DNA from: Olivibacter jilunii
Lineage (GTDB): Bacteria; Bacteroidota; Bacteroidia; Sphingobacteriales; Sphingobacteriaceae
NCBI RefSeq assembly: GCF_900607235.1
Contig: NZ_LR027854.1
Coordinates: 248,001-312,000, forward strand
Direction of reading: 5' to 3'
Length of the DNA stretch: 64,000 bases
Shown here one piece after another: positions 54,393 to 62,275 of this stretch; position 1 is the stretch's first letter; each line of letters starts with the position of its first letter. Below the pieces are notes generated by a model. It was given only the letters and a program-made list of their open reading frames with translations, did no database searches and had not been told where the DNA came from. The position numbers were made by a program, and so were the translations under genes.

Positions 54393-57356
54393 TTATAAAT
54401 CTACTTTGAGTCCAATGGTGTAAGTTAAGGGGATAGCCATACCATACCCTGAGTCGTATCCTGTGTAATTGATCAGTTCCGGATCGCGCCCACTGTATGG
54501 GGTGATGGTGAAGATATTATTCACAGTCCCATAGATATATAAATGATCAATCTTTGAAGATCTCCGCTTTAACCAATCACTCAGGTCATATCCTATCGAC
54601 ACCGTTCTCAATTTTAAGAATGAAGCGTTTTCGAGGAAAAGATCTTGATTACTGTGGTATGGAATGACTGTACTCCAGGGATTATAAAGCGGATATTTAC
54701 TATAATCACCTCGCTTTTCCCAAAAGGTAATCTCCTTTATAGAAGTAACACCAACAACGCCTTCTCTATTAATAAAGTTAAAACGGTTAGCCATTTCTTC
54801 GTTAACTACCTTTCTTCCTAAATTGAAATAGAAATTAACGCCGAGCGACCAGTTTCCATAGCTGAATTGGTTATTAAATCCACCAACTACTTTCGGAAAG
54901 ATATTCCCCATCAGTGATTTATCTTCGTCATTTATTCGGTTATCGCCATTTAAATCCCGCCAGTTCGGATCGCCTCCCTGAAGGGTAATTCCGTTGTACG
55001 TGCGTGTAATACCGTCTACTTGTGGTACGTCTTGATTGGCAGCATATATACCATCATTGATGAACAACCAATATTGATCTACAGGAGCCCCAACTTGAAG
55101 TAATCGATTACCGATAATCAGCTTGTCCAAACCTCTCGGCAGAGCCTTCAGCTTATTTTGGTTGAAATTAAAGTTGAGGGAAGATGACCAACCTAATTTC
55201 TGTTTCGCCTTCGTTAGAATTTCACCACTCAAAAGAACATCGACTCCTGTATTTCGTACGGTCATTCCCGGTTCGTACGACAGATTATAACCGTATTCTG
55301 CATAGGCGGGAATACCTAAAAGTTGATTCTTATCTTCCTTAATATAACCATCGATTGACGCGGTAATCCGATCCTTAAACAAACCGATATCAAGCCCTAG
55401 GTTCAACTGATCTGTATAGGCCCAGGGTATGCCATAGCCTACCCAGCCAAAATTATACGGTCTCGTTAAAACCGCAAAAGCATTATATCCAGGTGTAGTT
55501 ACATTGCCGGTAAAAGTCACGTCAGCCGTATACGATGGCCCTTGTGAAAAATTGTCAAAGGCATTCAGTCGCCCTAAACGGCCTGCATTTAGACGCATGT
55601 TGAAAGTTGACCACCGTAGATCGTTCTCCAGCAAAGCTTCTTTGATATTCCATCCCAATGAAAGTGCGGGTGTAAACAACCAGCGATTAGTAGGTTGTGC
55701 ATTCGATGAGCCATCGGTTCGCAGTAATAAAGACAGGGTATAAGCATCGTATTTATAGGAAGCTTTTCCATAAAAAGAAACCAGATTCTGCTTGGTACGA
55801 TCTAGAAATTTATAAACTAATTGTCGCGGAAAGGCTGTTGGCAACAAATAGTCGTCGCTATTAGGATCGGAATTGAGTAAATTTAGCTTGATAAAATCAT
55901 TTACCCCTTTATAGGCATAGGCGTAATTATACTTATAGGTATCCCATTGCAAGACGTTTCCTGCCTGCAGAAAAAGTTGCTGATGATCATCTATTTGCCA
56001 GTCAAAACTCGCGAAATTGTCATAAATCAACCGCTGGTTGGAACCATAGTAATTAGAGGCATAACTGTTTCCCTCTAACAAAGGTCGTGGATAAAATATA
56101 TCACGATAACCTTCGTTGTAATCCACTACTAAGCGGGTGGTGTACTTGAATTTATTAAAGTCGAATACCAATTTGGCGTTACCCTGAATGATATTAGTAT
56201 AATTATTATCAAAACCTTTATCATACTGACTTGTATACTGACTATAGACGTCATTATTGGGTGCCAAAGGTGCCTGCAAATCGGGCATGTACCCGATTTC
56301 AGCAAAACGATCCCGCATGTTGTGATTACGCTGTCTATCCAAACGGTTCCCATTAATCATGGCAGAAAACAATAACCATTTCAACGGCTTCATATTCAGA
56401 TGAAACATAGCGCTATAGCGGTCCAAGCCAGTTCCATCTGCAATTCCCTCATTCCGCAAATTGCCTAGCGAAAATCTAAAATTTGCGCGATCCGATCCTC
56501 CTGAGATATCGGCTGTAATCGCATGTTGCAAGCCATTTTGATAGTAGGTGTCTGTCCAATTGGAAGGACCATAGTAATCCATATTCAATGAATCGCTGAG
56601 ATATAGCGGATAGACGTCATCGGCGGAATATTTACCTGTTGTCGTATATAGATCGTAAAATTGCTGCCGAAACGCATTCTCATACTCACCATTGATCGTC
56701 GTCACATTCGGCCTTTGTGCAAATCCGAAGTAAGCATTGGCGCTTATCTTACGTTTACTCCCTACTTGTTTAGTAGTCAGCAAAATTACTCCGTTTGCAG
56801 CCATTGGACCATATAAGGCCATGCCGGCCATATCTTTTAATACCTGTACAGAAGCAATATTATTCATATCAATATTGGTGAGCAGGTTAGTTGCCGGACC
56901 AATTCGATTGAAATCATATTGTTTGATATCATAAGCGAAAGAATGCTCTCCAATTAGTGGAATACCGTCCAATACAATCAAAGGTTGTGATTGATAGATT
57001 TCCTTTGCCGACAGTATGGGCATAGGAACACCTCGTACATACATTTGCTGAAGACTTCCAGGCTCTCCGCTCGTCTCTTGAATGTATAGTCCCGGTGCCT
57101 GTCCCTTCAAAGATTGCTGAAGCGACACAGCAGGATATACGGTAAGTTCTTTCATAGTAGATCCAACGGTTTTCACTGCACGATCGGTAAATTCGGCAGA
57201 TGTTTCTCGATGCACCGTGTCAATAGAGGCCTTAACGCTATCCACGGCTAGACTATCCTGAATAGTCATTGCAGATCCCTCGCTTAGGGTGAAAAGAATG
57301 CTATAACAGAAAATGGCTACTTTATAATACCATCTCACATGCATTGTTTTTGGCAT
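54393..57356 (-). CDS. SusC-like TonB-linked transporter lacking STN and carboxypeptidase-like domains
   Basis: First gene of the 12-gene operon. The 987 residues have a signal region (about 1-30) and go almost at once into the plug (about 65-200, AVSLQQSLKGQAPGLYIQETSGEPGSLQQMYVRGVPMP, SVQVLKDMAGMALYGPMAANGVILLTTKQ), then a barrel ending IGLKVDL. The usual carboxypeptidase-like N-terminal domain is missing, replaced by about 40 polar residues. The 590-bp upstream region holds a possible promoter about 300 bp away. Confidence 0.92.
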   Translation of the reverse strand: MPKTMHVRWYYKVAIFCYSILFTLSEGSAMTIQDSLAVDSVKASIDTVHRETSAEFTDRAVKTVGSTMKELTVYPAVSLQQSLKGQAPGLYIQETSGEPGSLQQMYVRGVPMPILSAKEIYQSQPLIVLDGIPLIGEHSFAYDIKQYDFNRIGPATNLLTNIDMNNIASVQVLKDMAGMALYGPMAANGVILLTTKQVGSKRKISANAYFGFAQRPNVTTINGEYENAFRQQFYDLYTTTGKYSADDVYPLYLSDSLNMDYYGPSNWTDTYYQNGLQHAITADISGGSDRANFRFSLGNLRNEGIADGTGLDRYSAMFHLNMKPLKWLLFSAMINGNRLDRQRNHNMRDRFAEIGYMPDLQAPLAPNNDVYSQYTSQYDKGFDNNYTNIIQGNAKLVFDFNKFKYTTRLVVDYNEGYRDIFYPRPLLEGNSYASNYYGSNQRLIYDNFASFDWQIDDHQQLFLQAGNVLQWDTYKYNYAYAYKGVNDFIKLNLLNSDPNSDDYLLPTAFPRQLVYKFLDRTKQNLVSFYGKASYKYDAYTLSLLLRTDGSSNAQPTNRWLFTPALSLGWNIKEALLENDLRWSTFNMRLNAGRLGRLNAFDNFSQGPSYTADVTFTGNVTTPGYNAFAVLTRPYNFGWVGYGIPWAYTDQLNLGLDIGLFKDRITASIDGYIKEDKNQLLGIPAYAEYGYNLSYEPGMTVRNTGVDVLLSGEILTKAKQKLGWSSSLNFNFNQNKLKALPRGLDKLIIGNRLLQVGAPVDQYWLFINDGIYAANQDVPQVDGITRTYNGITLQGGDPNWRDLNGDNRINDEDKSLMGNIFPKVVGGFNNQFSYGNWSLGVNFYFNLGRKVVNEEMANRFNFINREGVVGVTSIKEITFWEKRGDYSKYPLYNPWSTVIPYHSNQDLFLENASFLKLRTVSIGYDLSDWLKRRSSKIDHLYIYGTVNNIFTITPYSGRDPELINYTGYDSGYGMAIPLTYTIGLKVDL

Positions 57357-57946
57357 AATGTATTATTTAGGTTATATCACTTAAATATTGGCCATATGGT
57401 TCATTTTCTGCTTTGGAAAAACCATAGCAGACCCAGTGAACTGAATTTTCAATTTTAATTTTCGGTGGTGAATTAATAATCAGTCAGTATGATGACAACA
57501 TCCATACGATTCCAGCAAGGTTGATAAGCTTCACAAATTAGGTCAATACAATAACTGATAATTAAAACGATTTAGCTTTAGTATAAAATGTATGTTTTTT
57601 TCATAATATAATTTTTAGGTTATATGTTATTTATTTTAGGTTCTTTACAAATCTCAAAACTATTGCGCCTTGACATTCACACCACAAACAACTGTAATAA
57701 TTTTGTGATTTACAAGGCTTGCAAGTGGCTCCTACGAAAAAATGAAAGTAATAATTTGATAAACAACACTTTAAACATTGTTAACGGATTGTTAACAAGC
57801 CAAAAGAACGACAAAAGCAACGAAAAATTTCTCACATTCGGGAAAAAGGAGCACAGGTCGATAAAAAATGGAGGCGCTTGTCCGTTTGTATTATTCAATA
57901 GGAACAAGAATAATCACAGTTATTCATTTAATGTAAACAACTATGA
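57357..57946. other. Leader/promoter region of the 12-gene operon, no gene
   Basis: 590 AT-rich bp between the SusC-like start and the GNAT stop. A plus-strand frame of 118 codons (57624-57980) is Asn/Lys-rich and overlaps the GNAT gene; I do not regard it as a gene. The region contains a possible minus-strand promoter (57655-57688), two direct copies of ATTGTTAAC (57777-57785, 57788-57796), and TTTAGGTTATAT repeated near 57368 and 57614. Confidence 0.45.
57655..57688 (-). promoter_or_regulatory. Possible promoter of the 12-gene SusCD operon
   Basis: Minus strand: -33 TTTG (57685-57688), 22-nt spacer, -7 TAGTTTTG (57655-57662). It would give a leader of about 290 nt, long enough for regulation by RNA structure or antisense. 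Confidence 0.4.
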
Positions 57947-58447
57947 TTATTCTTCAACTACCATCAAATTTAAATCGTAGCGGCGCTCTATCAGTTTTTT
58001 ACCAAAGGTCTCAGAAGAGAATTCTTCAGTTAATACAAAGCCATAACGCATATAGAGTGAGATCGCAGATAATTGTTCATCGGTTGTCCATAGATAGGCC
58101 TTTTTATAATTGTTATTCATCATAAATTCTATAAACAAATTCATCAATTTTTTACCTAATCCCAAACCTCGATAGGCGGGCGCTAAGATAAAATAGCGCA
58201 ATTGCACCTTATCTTGTCGGACGAAGGCCATCAGAAATCCCACTATTTTACCGGCATCTTCACAAATCCAAATACCATCTTTTTCAGGATTATATTGTTT
58301 AGCAAATTCGCTCAGGCCCTCCAAAACATATGCTTCAAAATTTAATCCGTAGCCCATTTCATGAGCATATAGCTGTCCATGCATATAAGCTATATATCCT
58401 AAATCACCTGGCAATAAGTTGGTTCTGATCGTTATGTTTCTATTCAT
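57947..58447 (-). CDS. GNAT-family N-acetyltransferase
   Basis: Transfers acetyl from acetyl-CoA to an amino group. The 166 residues show the GNAT core: beta strand IVGFLMAFVRQDKVQLRYFILAPAYRGLGLGKKLMNLFIEF with the Q/R-x-x-G-x-G/A loop (RGLGLG), and AISLYMRYGFVLTEE near the end. It lies 11 bp after a marR-like gene; in many bacteria the same two domains form one MarR-GNAT protein. Confidence 0.9.
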   Translation of the reverse strand: MNRNITIRTNLLPGDLGYIAYMHGQLYAHEMGYGLNFEAYVLEGLSEFAKQYNPEKDGIWICEDAGKIVGFLMAFVRQDKVQLRYFILAPAYRGLGLGKKLMNLFIEFMMNNNYKKAYLWTTDEQLSAISLYMRYGFVLTEEFSSETFGKKLIERRYDLNLMVVEE

Positions 58448-58458
58448 TTATACGATTA

Positions 58459-58890
58459 CTATGAATGTACTTTCAGGATTTTCACAATAGCTTTCATATG
58501 AAAAGCTAAGGCCTCAGCCTCTGTACTTTTAAGTGGAGTTAGCAGCTTTTCTACCTGCTCGTTCGAAGCCCGGTTTAAGTGCTCAAAAACTTGTCTTCCT
58601 TTTTTCGAAAGTGTGATCGTTATCCCTCGAGCATCCTGTATTGATTTCCTCTTTTCAATAATCCCCTCCTTTTCCAATCGTTTCAAGATCCGACTTAAAT
58701 AGCTTTTATCAATATGCATGATCTCCATAATCTGCGATGCCTGTATATTTCCTGCTGTAAATATTTCGTATATTATCCTTGCTTCTGTCAAAGAATAAGC
58801 ACTGTCAAGTAAGTACTGATTCAATAAGCCTATAAAATCTGTATAGAAACGATTAAATACACGAACTTCTTCTATGATGCTTGTTTGCAT
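58459..58890 (-). CDS. MarR-family transcriptional regulator
   Basis: Winged-helix dimer of 143 residues: LTEARIIYEIFTAGNIQASQIMEIMHIDKSYLSRILKRLEKEGIIEKRKSIQDARGITITLSKKG, the canonical wHTH and wing with the D-x-R motif. First gene of a two-gene unit with the GNAT gene. A perfect inverted repeat overlaps its promoter, so autoregulation is likely. Confidence 0.92.
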   Translation of the reverse strand: MQTSIIEEVRVFNRFYTDFIGLLNQYLLDSAYSLTEARIIYEIFTAGNIQASQIMEIMHIDKSYLSRILKRLEKEGIIEKRKSIQDARGITITLSKKGRQVFEHLNRASNEQVEKLLTPLKSTEAEALAFHMKAIVKILKVHS

Positions 58891-58902
58891 GAGCTTTTTT
58901 TA

Positions 58903-58939
58903 CAAATATAGCCAAATATAGTTGACTTTGTCAACTATA
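58903..58939 (-). promoter_or_regulatory. marR promoter and operator
   Basis: Minus strand: -33 TTG (58932-58934), 21 nt, -7 TATATTTG (58903-58910). An inverted repeat TATAGTTGAC-TTT-GTCAACTATA (58917-58939, perfect 10-bp arms) covers -33 and most of the spacer, the expected place for a MarR dimer. Confidence 0.7.
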
Positions 58940-58942
58940 CAG

Positions 58943-58998
58943 ATAACATAAATCAATGGCTTTCGATTTTCTGATCGAAAGCCATTGATTTATGTTAT
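58943..58998. terminator. Very long perfect hairpin (25-bp arms) after the Spy-like gene
   Basis: Arms 58943-58967 and 58974-58998 are exact reverse complements with a 6-nt loop. It begins 8 bp after the Spy-like stop codon and ends 3 bp from the marR operator. No T tract follows on the minus strand, and the stem is far longer than an intrinsic terminator needs. Confidence 0.55.
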
Positions 58999-59006
58999 GA
59001 CTTCAA

Positions 59007-59402
59007 CTATGATTGCGGGATTTCTTCTGCAGACTTCCCCATGCCCCTATGTGATTCACGATGTTTCCTTTTCTGAAATCTTTCCTTTTTAAGCTTCTGA
59101 TAGGTTGATTTTTGTGCCTCCGTTAAGAGCTCACTTATTTTTTCATCTCGCTCTTTCATACTTTTTTGCATAAGTTCTTTATGCTCGGCATCAACCTTCT
59201 TCATATTATCCAAATTGATGGCATAGATCTCTTTTTTCTGTTCCTCTGATAGAGAAAGTTCTTGAGCAAGTCGCTCGGTTTGCCTTTTTGCTCTCTCTTC
59301 TGCCATTTTAAATTCCCTCTTACGATGATTTTGCTGGGCAAATGCGATGGTTCCCATACTGAGGAATAGCAGGGAAGCTAGAATCATTCTTTTCATACTC
59401 AA
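59007..59402 (-). CDS. Spy/CpxP-like (DUF4890-type) small exported protein
   Basis: The 131 residues have a Sec signal (about 1-22, TIAFAQQ) and a highly charged helical body with an LTXXQ-like motif (ELSLSEEQKKEIYAINLDNMKKVDAEH; LLTEAQKSTYQKLKKERFQKRKH). Such periplasmic proteins act as ATP-independent chaperones or stress sensors. His-rich tail (HRESHRGMG) could bind metal. An inner ATG at 59396 is an equal start. The 188-bp gap upstream holds nothing else I can name. Confidence 0.8.
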   Translation of the reverse strand: MSMKRMILASLLFLSMGTIAFAQQNHRKREFKMAEERAKRQTERLAQELSLSEEQKKEIYAINLDNMKKVDAEHKELMQKSMKERDEKISELLTEAQKSTYQKLKKERFQKRKHRESHRGMGKSAEEIPQS

Positions 59403-59590
59403 TAAATTTTAATAATCACTTTATTTATACGTATAGAGTCAAACGGAAAAGAATGGTTTAGCATGGTACTTGTTAAAAATTGTTAATAGGAGTCGGATCT
59501 ACTGTTGGAAGAAACGCTACACTTATATCCATAAGAGCCAAGCTGTAAATCCGATCTAAGTATTTCGTTTTATGCCGGTCGTTCGCCCAC

Positions 59591-60310
59591 TTACTTATTT
59601 TTGAGATGCTCTAACCAAGCAAAATGCGGCTCAAGATGGAGACGCATCCCCTTTCTAAAATCTTCCACAGTGCCCTCCCGTAGAATTTGTAACAGATCGG
59701 CATGAGACACTCCTCCAGGTTTATAGTGATCTTTCTCAAAGGCAACCACATAGTCAAATAACGGCAAAAGCAGGCTCTGAAAACGCATAAGCGTATGATT
59801 GTTCGTCATGGCATAAAGCTTACCATGAAAAGCTATCTCATTTTTTATTCTGAATTTTTCACTGTCAGGCTTTTCCTTTGTTACAATTTTCTCAAGCTCT
59901 TGTATATCCTGATCTGTTTTATACATGTATAGAACATCAGCTAATCCCATTTCTAAAACCAGTCGTAGTCCAAAAATGTCGTAAAGGGTGCTATCGGGCA
60001 TAATCAATGGATCAAGCACTTTTTCAAAAGACCCCAAAATATCGGGTTCAGCCAGTACCATCCCGCGCTTCTTTTTTGTTTCAATTAGGCCAAGCGCCTT
60101 CAATCTGCTGAGTGCTTCTCTAACAATGTTTCTGCTAACACCTAATGAAGCAGCGATTTCCAACTCCTTAGGCAATAAGTCGCCTGGTTTAAAGGCCTTT
60201 TTCTTAAAATATTCTCTCAGCTTAAGTTCTACTTGATCTGCCATGGTTAAGTTATGGAGTTTTGGCAAATCAAATGCAAGGTGCTTAGTATTTGGTTTCG
60301 ACTTTTCCAT
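59591..60310 (-). CDS. GntR-family (FadR/FCD) transcriptional regulator
   Basis: The 239 residues have a GntR winged helix (about 22-92, LREYFKKKAFKPGDLLPKELEIAASLGVSRNIVREALSRLKALGLIETKKKRGMVL) and an FCD ligand domain (about 105-230) with metal/ligand residues in LRLVLEMG, FHGKLYAMTNN and H in SHADLL. FCD regulators respond to sugar acids and similar carboxylates. It diverges, across about 600 bp, from the exported Gfo/Idh/MocA gene and may control it. Confidence 0.9.
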   Translation of the reverse strand: MEKSKPNTKHLAFDLPKLHNLTMADQVELKLREYFKKKAFKPGDLLPKELEIAASLGVSRNIVREALSRLKALGLIETKKKRGMVLAEPDILGSFEKVLDPLIMPDSTLYDIFGLRLVLEMGLADVLYMYKTDQDIQELEKIVTKEKPDSEKFRIKNEIAFHGKLYAMTNNHTLMRFQSLLLPLFDYVVAFEKDHYKPGGVSHADLLQILREGTVEDFRKGMRLHLEPHFAWLEHLKNK

Positions 60311-60339
60311 TATGCAAGATGCAAAATTTAATCAAAATA

Positions 60340-60348
60340 TGTAGTACA
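60340..60348. promoter_or_regulatory. Possible FadR-type operator before the GntR gene
   Basis: TGTAGTACA contains the GT-N3-AC core of FadR-subfamily operators, 30 bp before the GntR start codon. A short motif; chance occurrence is possible. Confidence 0.35.
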
Positions 60349-60487
60349 AAAAAGAACAGTGTATGGCTATTCGCTCCCTCTCAGCATTATTTCGCGCCGT
60401 TTGCGTATCAAATCGAGGCAAGTCTTCGCTGAACAAGACAAGTGTAGAAATCTGAATATCCAATTTTCTTAATGACTACAGATAGAC

Positions 60488-60553
60488 AAAAAGAAAACCT
60501 TCAGCCGGGGAGACTGAAGGTTTCATTAACCAATTATAAACCTAAATTATGAT
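60488..60553 (-). ncRNA. Small RNA gene, copy B of the three-member family
   Basis: Minus strand. The identical 27-nt block (60527-60553) is followed by a hairpin (60495-60523) with 10-bp arms AAACCTTCAG / CTGAAGGTTT and the constant loop TCTCCCCGG, then TTTTCTTTTT. This is the only copy upstream of a minus-strand gene (GntR, 170 bp away), but its terminator implies an independent RNA. Confidence 0.65.
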
Positions 60554-60557
60554 TCAA

Positions 60558-60589
60558 CAAAAATAGTGTTTAAACACCTTAATCCCAAA
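60558..60589 (-). promoter_or_regulatory. Promoter of small RNA copy B
   Basis: -33 TTTG (60586-60589), exactly 20 nt, -7 TATTTTTG (60558-60565). A perfect 12-bp palindrome GTGTTTAAACAC (60566-60577) adjoins -7. Confidence 0.65.
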
Positions 60590-60915
60590 TTGTCATACTT
60601 TTTTTACACACAAGCTGACTTAGAGACTTAGAAGAATTCGGTGCCAAACAAAGTCGTGATCTTTGCTTAATCCCCCGGTAATATGAACGATATCGTTTGC
60701 GTAGATTTTTCACACGGAATATTCTTTTTAAAGAGAACAGGTTATTATACTTGTATTGAAGACTACTGAATCGCTATACTTAGACGGCTTTCGTTAGGTA
60801 TACCAAAAATTATGAACCATTACAGCGCGTTTATTAGTCTACGAAAGGAAAATAAAAGAGCGAATGCTCTTGTCTGAGAATTGATCAATATTAATTATTA
60901 CTAACCAATAAACTT
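60590..60915. other. Upstream region of the Gfo/Idh/MocA gene, no gene
   Basis: 326 bp. It contains a 12-bp perfect palindrome AACGATATCGTT (60686-60697), a possible operator, and a small hairpin AGAGC-GAAT-GCTCT (60857-60870). No clear promoter elements seen. Confidence 0.4.
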
Positions 60916-62265
60916 ATGGTACAAAAAAATGAAAATTCCCGGCGTGAATTTATTAAGAAGGCTTCAATCGGTGCGGGGATAATAGGCCTTTCATCAATGG
61001 GACTCAGCACAAAAAGCTATGGGAGGATCTTGGGAGCAAACGACCGCGTTCGCGTTGCCATTGTAGGGTTTTCAAATCGTTTTAAAAGCTCCTTATTTCC
61101 GAGTTTTATGAATCATTCTAAAAAACTAAATTTCGAATTTGTAGGGGTATCCGATATTTGGAATAGAAGGAGAGATGAGGCCGTTGCTTTTATAAAGGAA
61201 AAAGCGGGCACGTCGATCGCGACTTATCGAAACAATGACGAAATGTACGCACAAAAAGATATCGATGCCGTCATTATTAGTACCGCGGATTTTCAGCATG
61301 CACTGATGGCAGCCGAGGCTGTACGTAATGGAAAAGACGTATATGTAGAGAAACCGATGGCTGAAACTTTGGAAGATGCAAAAGTTGTGCTACAGGCCGT
61401 CAATGAAACCGGAAAAATCTTACAAGTGGGTTCGCAAAGAAGAAGCGCTCCTAACTATATTTCAGCCAATGAATACATCCGATCAGGTAAATTTGGCGAT
61501 ATAAAAATGGTAGAAATGACCTGGAATGTAAATCAACCGGGACGGTGGAGGTTGCCACAGTTAATTAAAGAAATTCGCGAACAGGATACGGACTGGAACC
61601 GATTCTTAATGAACAGACCCAAGGTTGCTTGGGATCCCCGAAAATATTTAGAGTATCGATTGTTTTGGCCATATTCATCGGGCATCTTTGGCCAGTGGAT
61701 GTCTCACCAAATTGACACGGTCCATTGGTTTACCGGGCTCGAACATCCGCGTAGTGTATCAGCCAACGGGGGGATCTACATGTGGAACGATGGCAGGACA
61801 AATCCGGATACGGTTACAGCTGTCATGGATTACGGCCCGGCGAACGATCCAACGAAAGGTTTCCAGGTGCTCTATTCCTCGCGTTTTACAAATTCGGCGG
61901 GCGGCATTAAAGAGCTTTATTACTCTAATGCAGGCATGTTAAATCTTGACACCAATCAAGTGACTGATGAGGGAGGATTAACGGCTAAAATGGCTGCAGA
62001 AATGGGCATGCAAGCGAATTTGCTTCAACCATTTACCTTGTCCAACGCAACTAAGATAGAAACAGCTGCCAATACTGGAAGCGACCCAATGACTTCGCTT
62101 CATATGCTCAACTGGATGGAGTGTGTACGTAGCAGAAAAACACCAAATGCATCTGTTAAAGCCGGTTACAATCACAGTGTGGCCAATATTATGGCACGAA
62201 TAGCATTGGAGACAGGCAAAAGAGTTTCCTTTGATGACGCTAAACAAGAAGTCGTGGTCGGTTAA
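60916..62265 (+). CDS. Exported Gfo/Idh/MocA-family oxidoreductase with Tat signal
   Basis: NAD(P)-dependent sugar oxidoreductase fold. The 449 residues begin with a twin-arginine signal (SRREFIKKASIGAGIIGLSSMGLS, about 7-32), common in Bacteroidota members that carry tightly bound cofactor. Then a Rossmann domain (about 43-165, VRVAIVGFSNR, DAVIISTADFQHALMAAEAVRNGKDVYVEKPMAET with the EKP motif) and a C-terminal alpha/beta domain (GQWMSHQIDTVHWFTG with the catalytic His/Asp). Some exported members are glycosidases using NAD. Followed after 10 bp by the DUF6807 gene. Confidence 0.9.
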   Translation: MVQKNENSRREFIKKASIGAGIIGLSSMGLSTKSYGRILGANDRVRVAIVGFSNRFKSSLFPSFMNHSKKLNFEFVGVSDIWNRRRDEAVAFIKEKAGTSIATYRNNDEMYAQKDIDAVIISTADFQHALMAAEAVRNGKDVYVEKPMAETLEDAKVVLQAVNETGKILQVGSQRRSAPNYISANEYIRSGKFGDIKMVEMTWNVNQPGRWRLPQLIKEIREQDTDWNRFLMNRPKVAWDPRKYLEYRLFWPYSSGIFGQWMSHQIDTVHWFTGLEHPRSVSANGGIYMWNDGRTNPDTVTAVMDYGPANDPTKGFQVLYSSRFTNSAGGIKELYYSNAGMLNLDTNQVTDEGGLTAKMAAEMGMQANLLQPFTLSNATKIETAANTGSDPMTSLHMLNWMECVRSRKTPNASVKAGYNHSVANIMARIALETGKRVSFDDAKQEVVVG

Positions 62266-62275
62266 ATTCTTAGTC

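Noticed and set aside
57590-57640. Possible degenerate fourth sRNA copy (TCATAATATAATTTTTAGG resembles the conserved block)
   Set aside because: No C-rich hairpin, no T tract and no proper promoter; likely a chance AT-rich match.
57624-57980. 118-codon plus-strand frame upstream of the large operon
   Set aside because: Asn/Lys-rich low-complexity sequence in AT-rich intergenic DNA, overlaps the GNAT stop on the other strand, no ribosome site or family resemblance.
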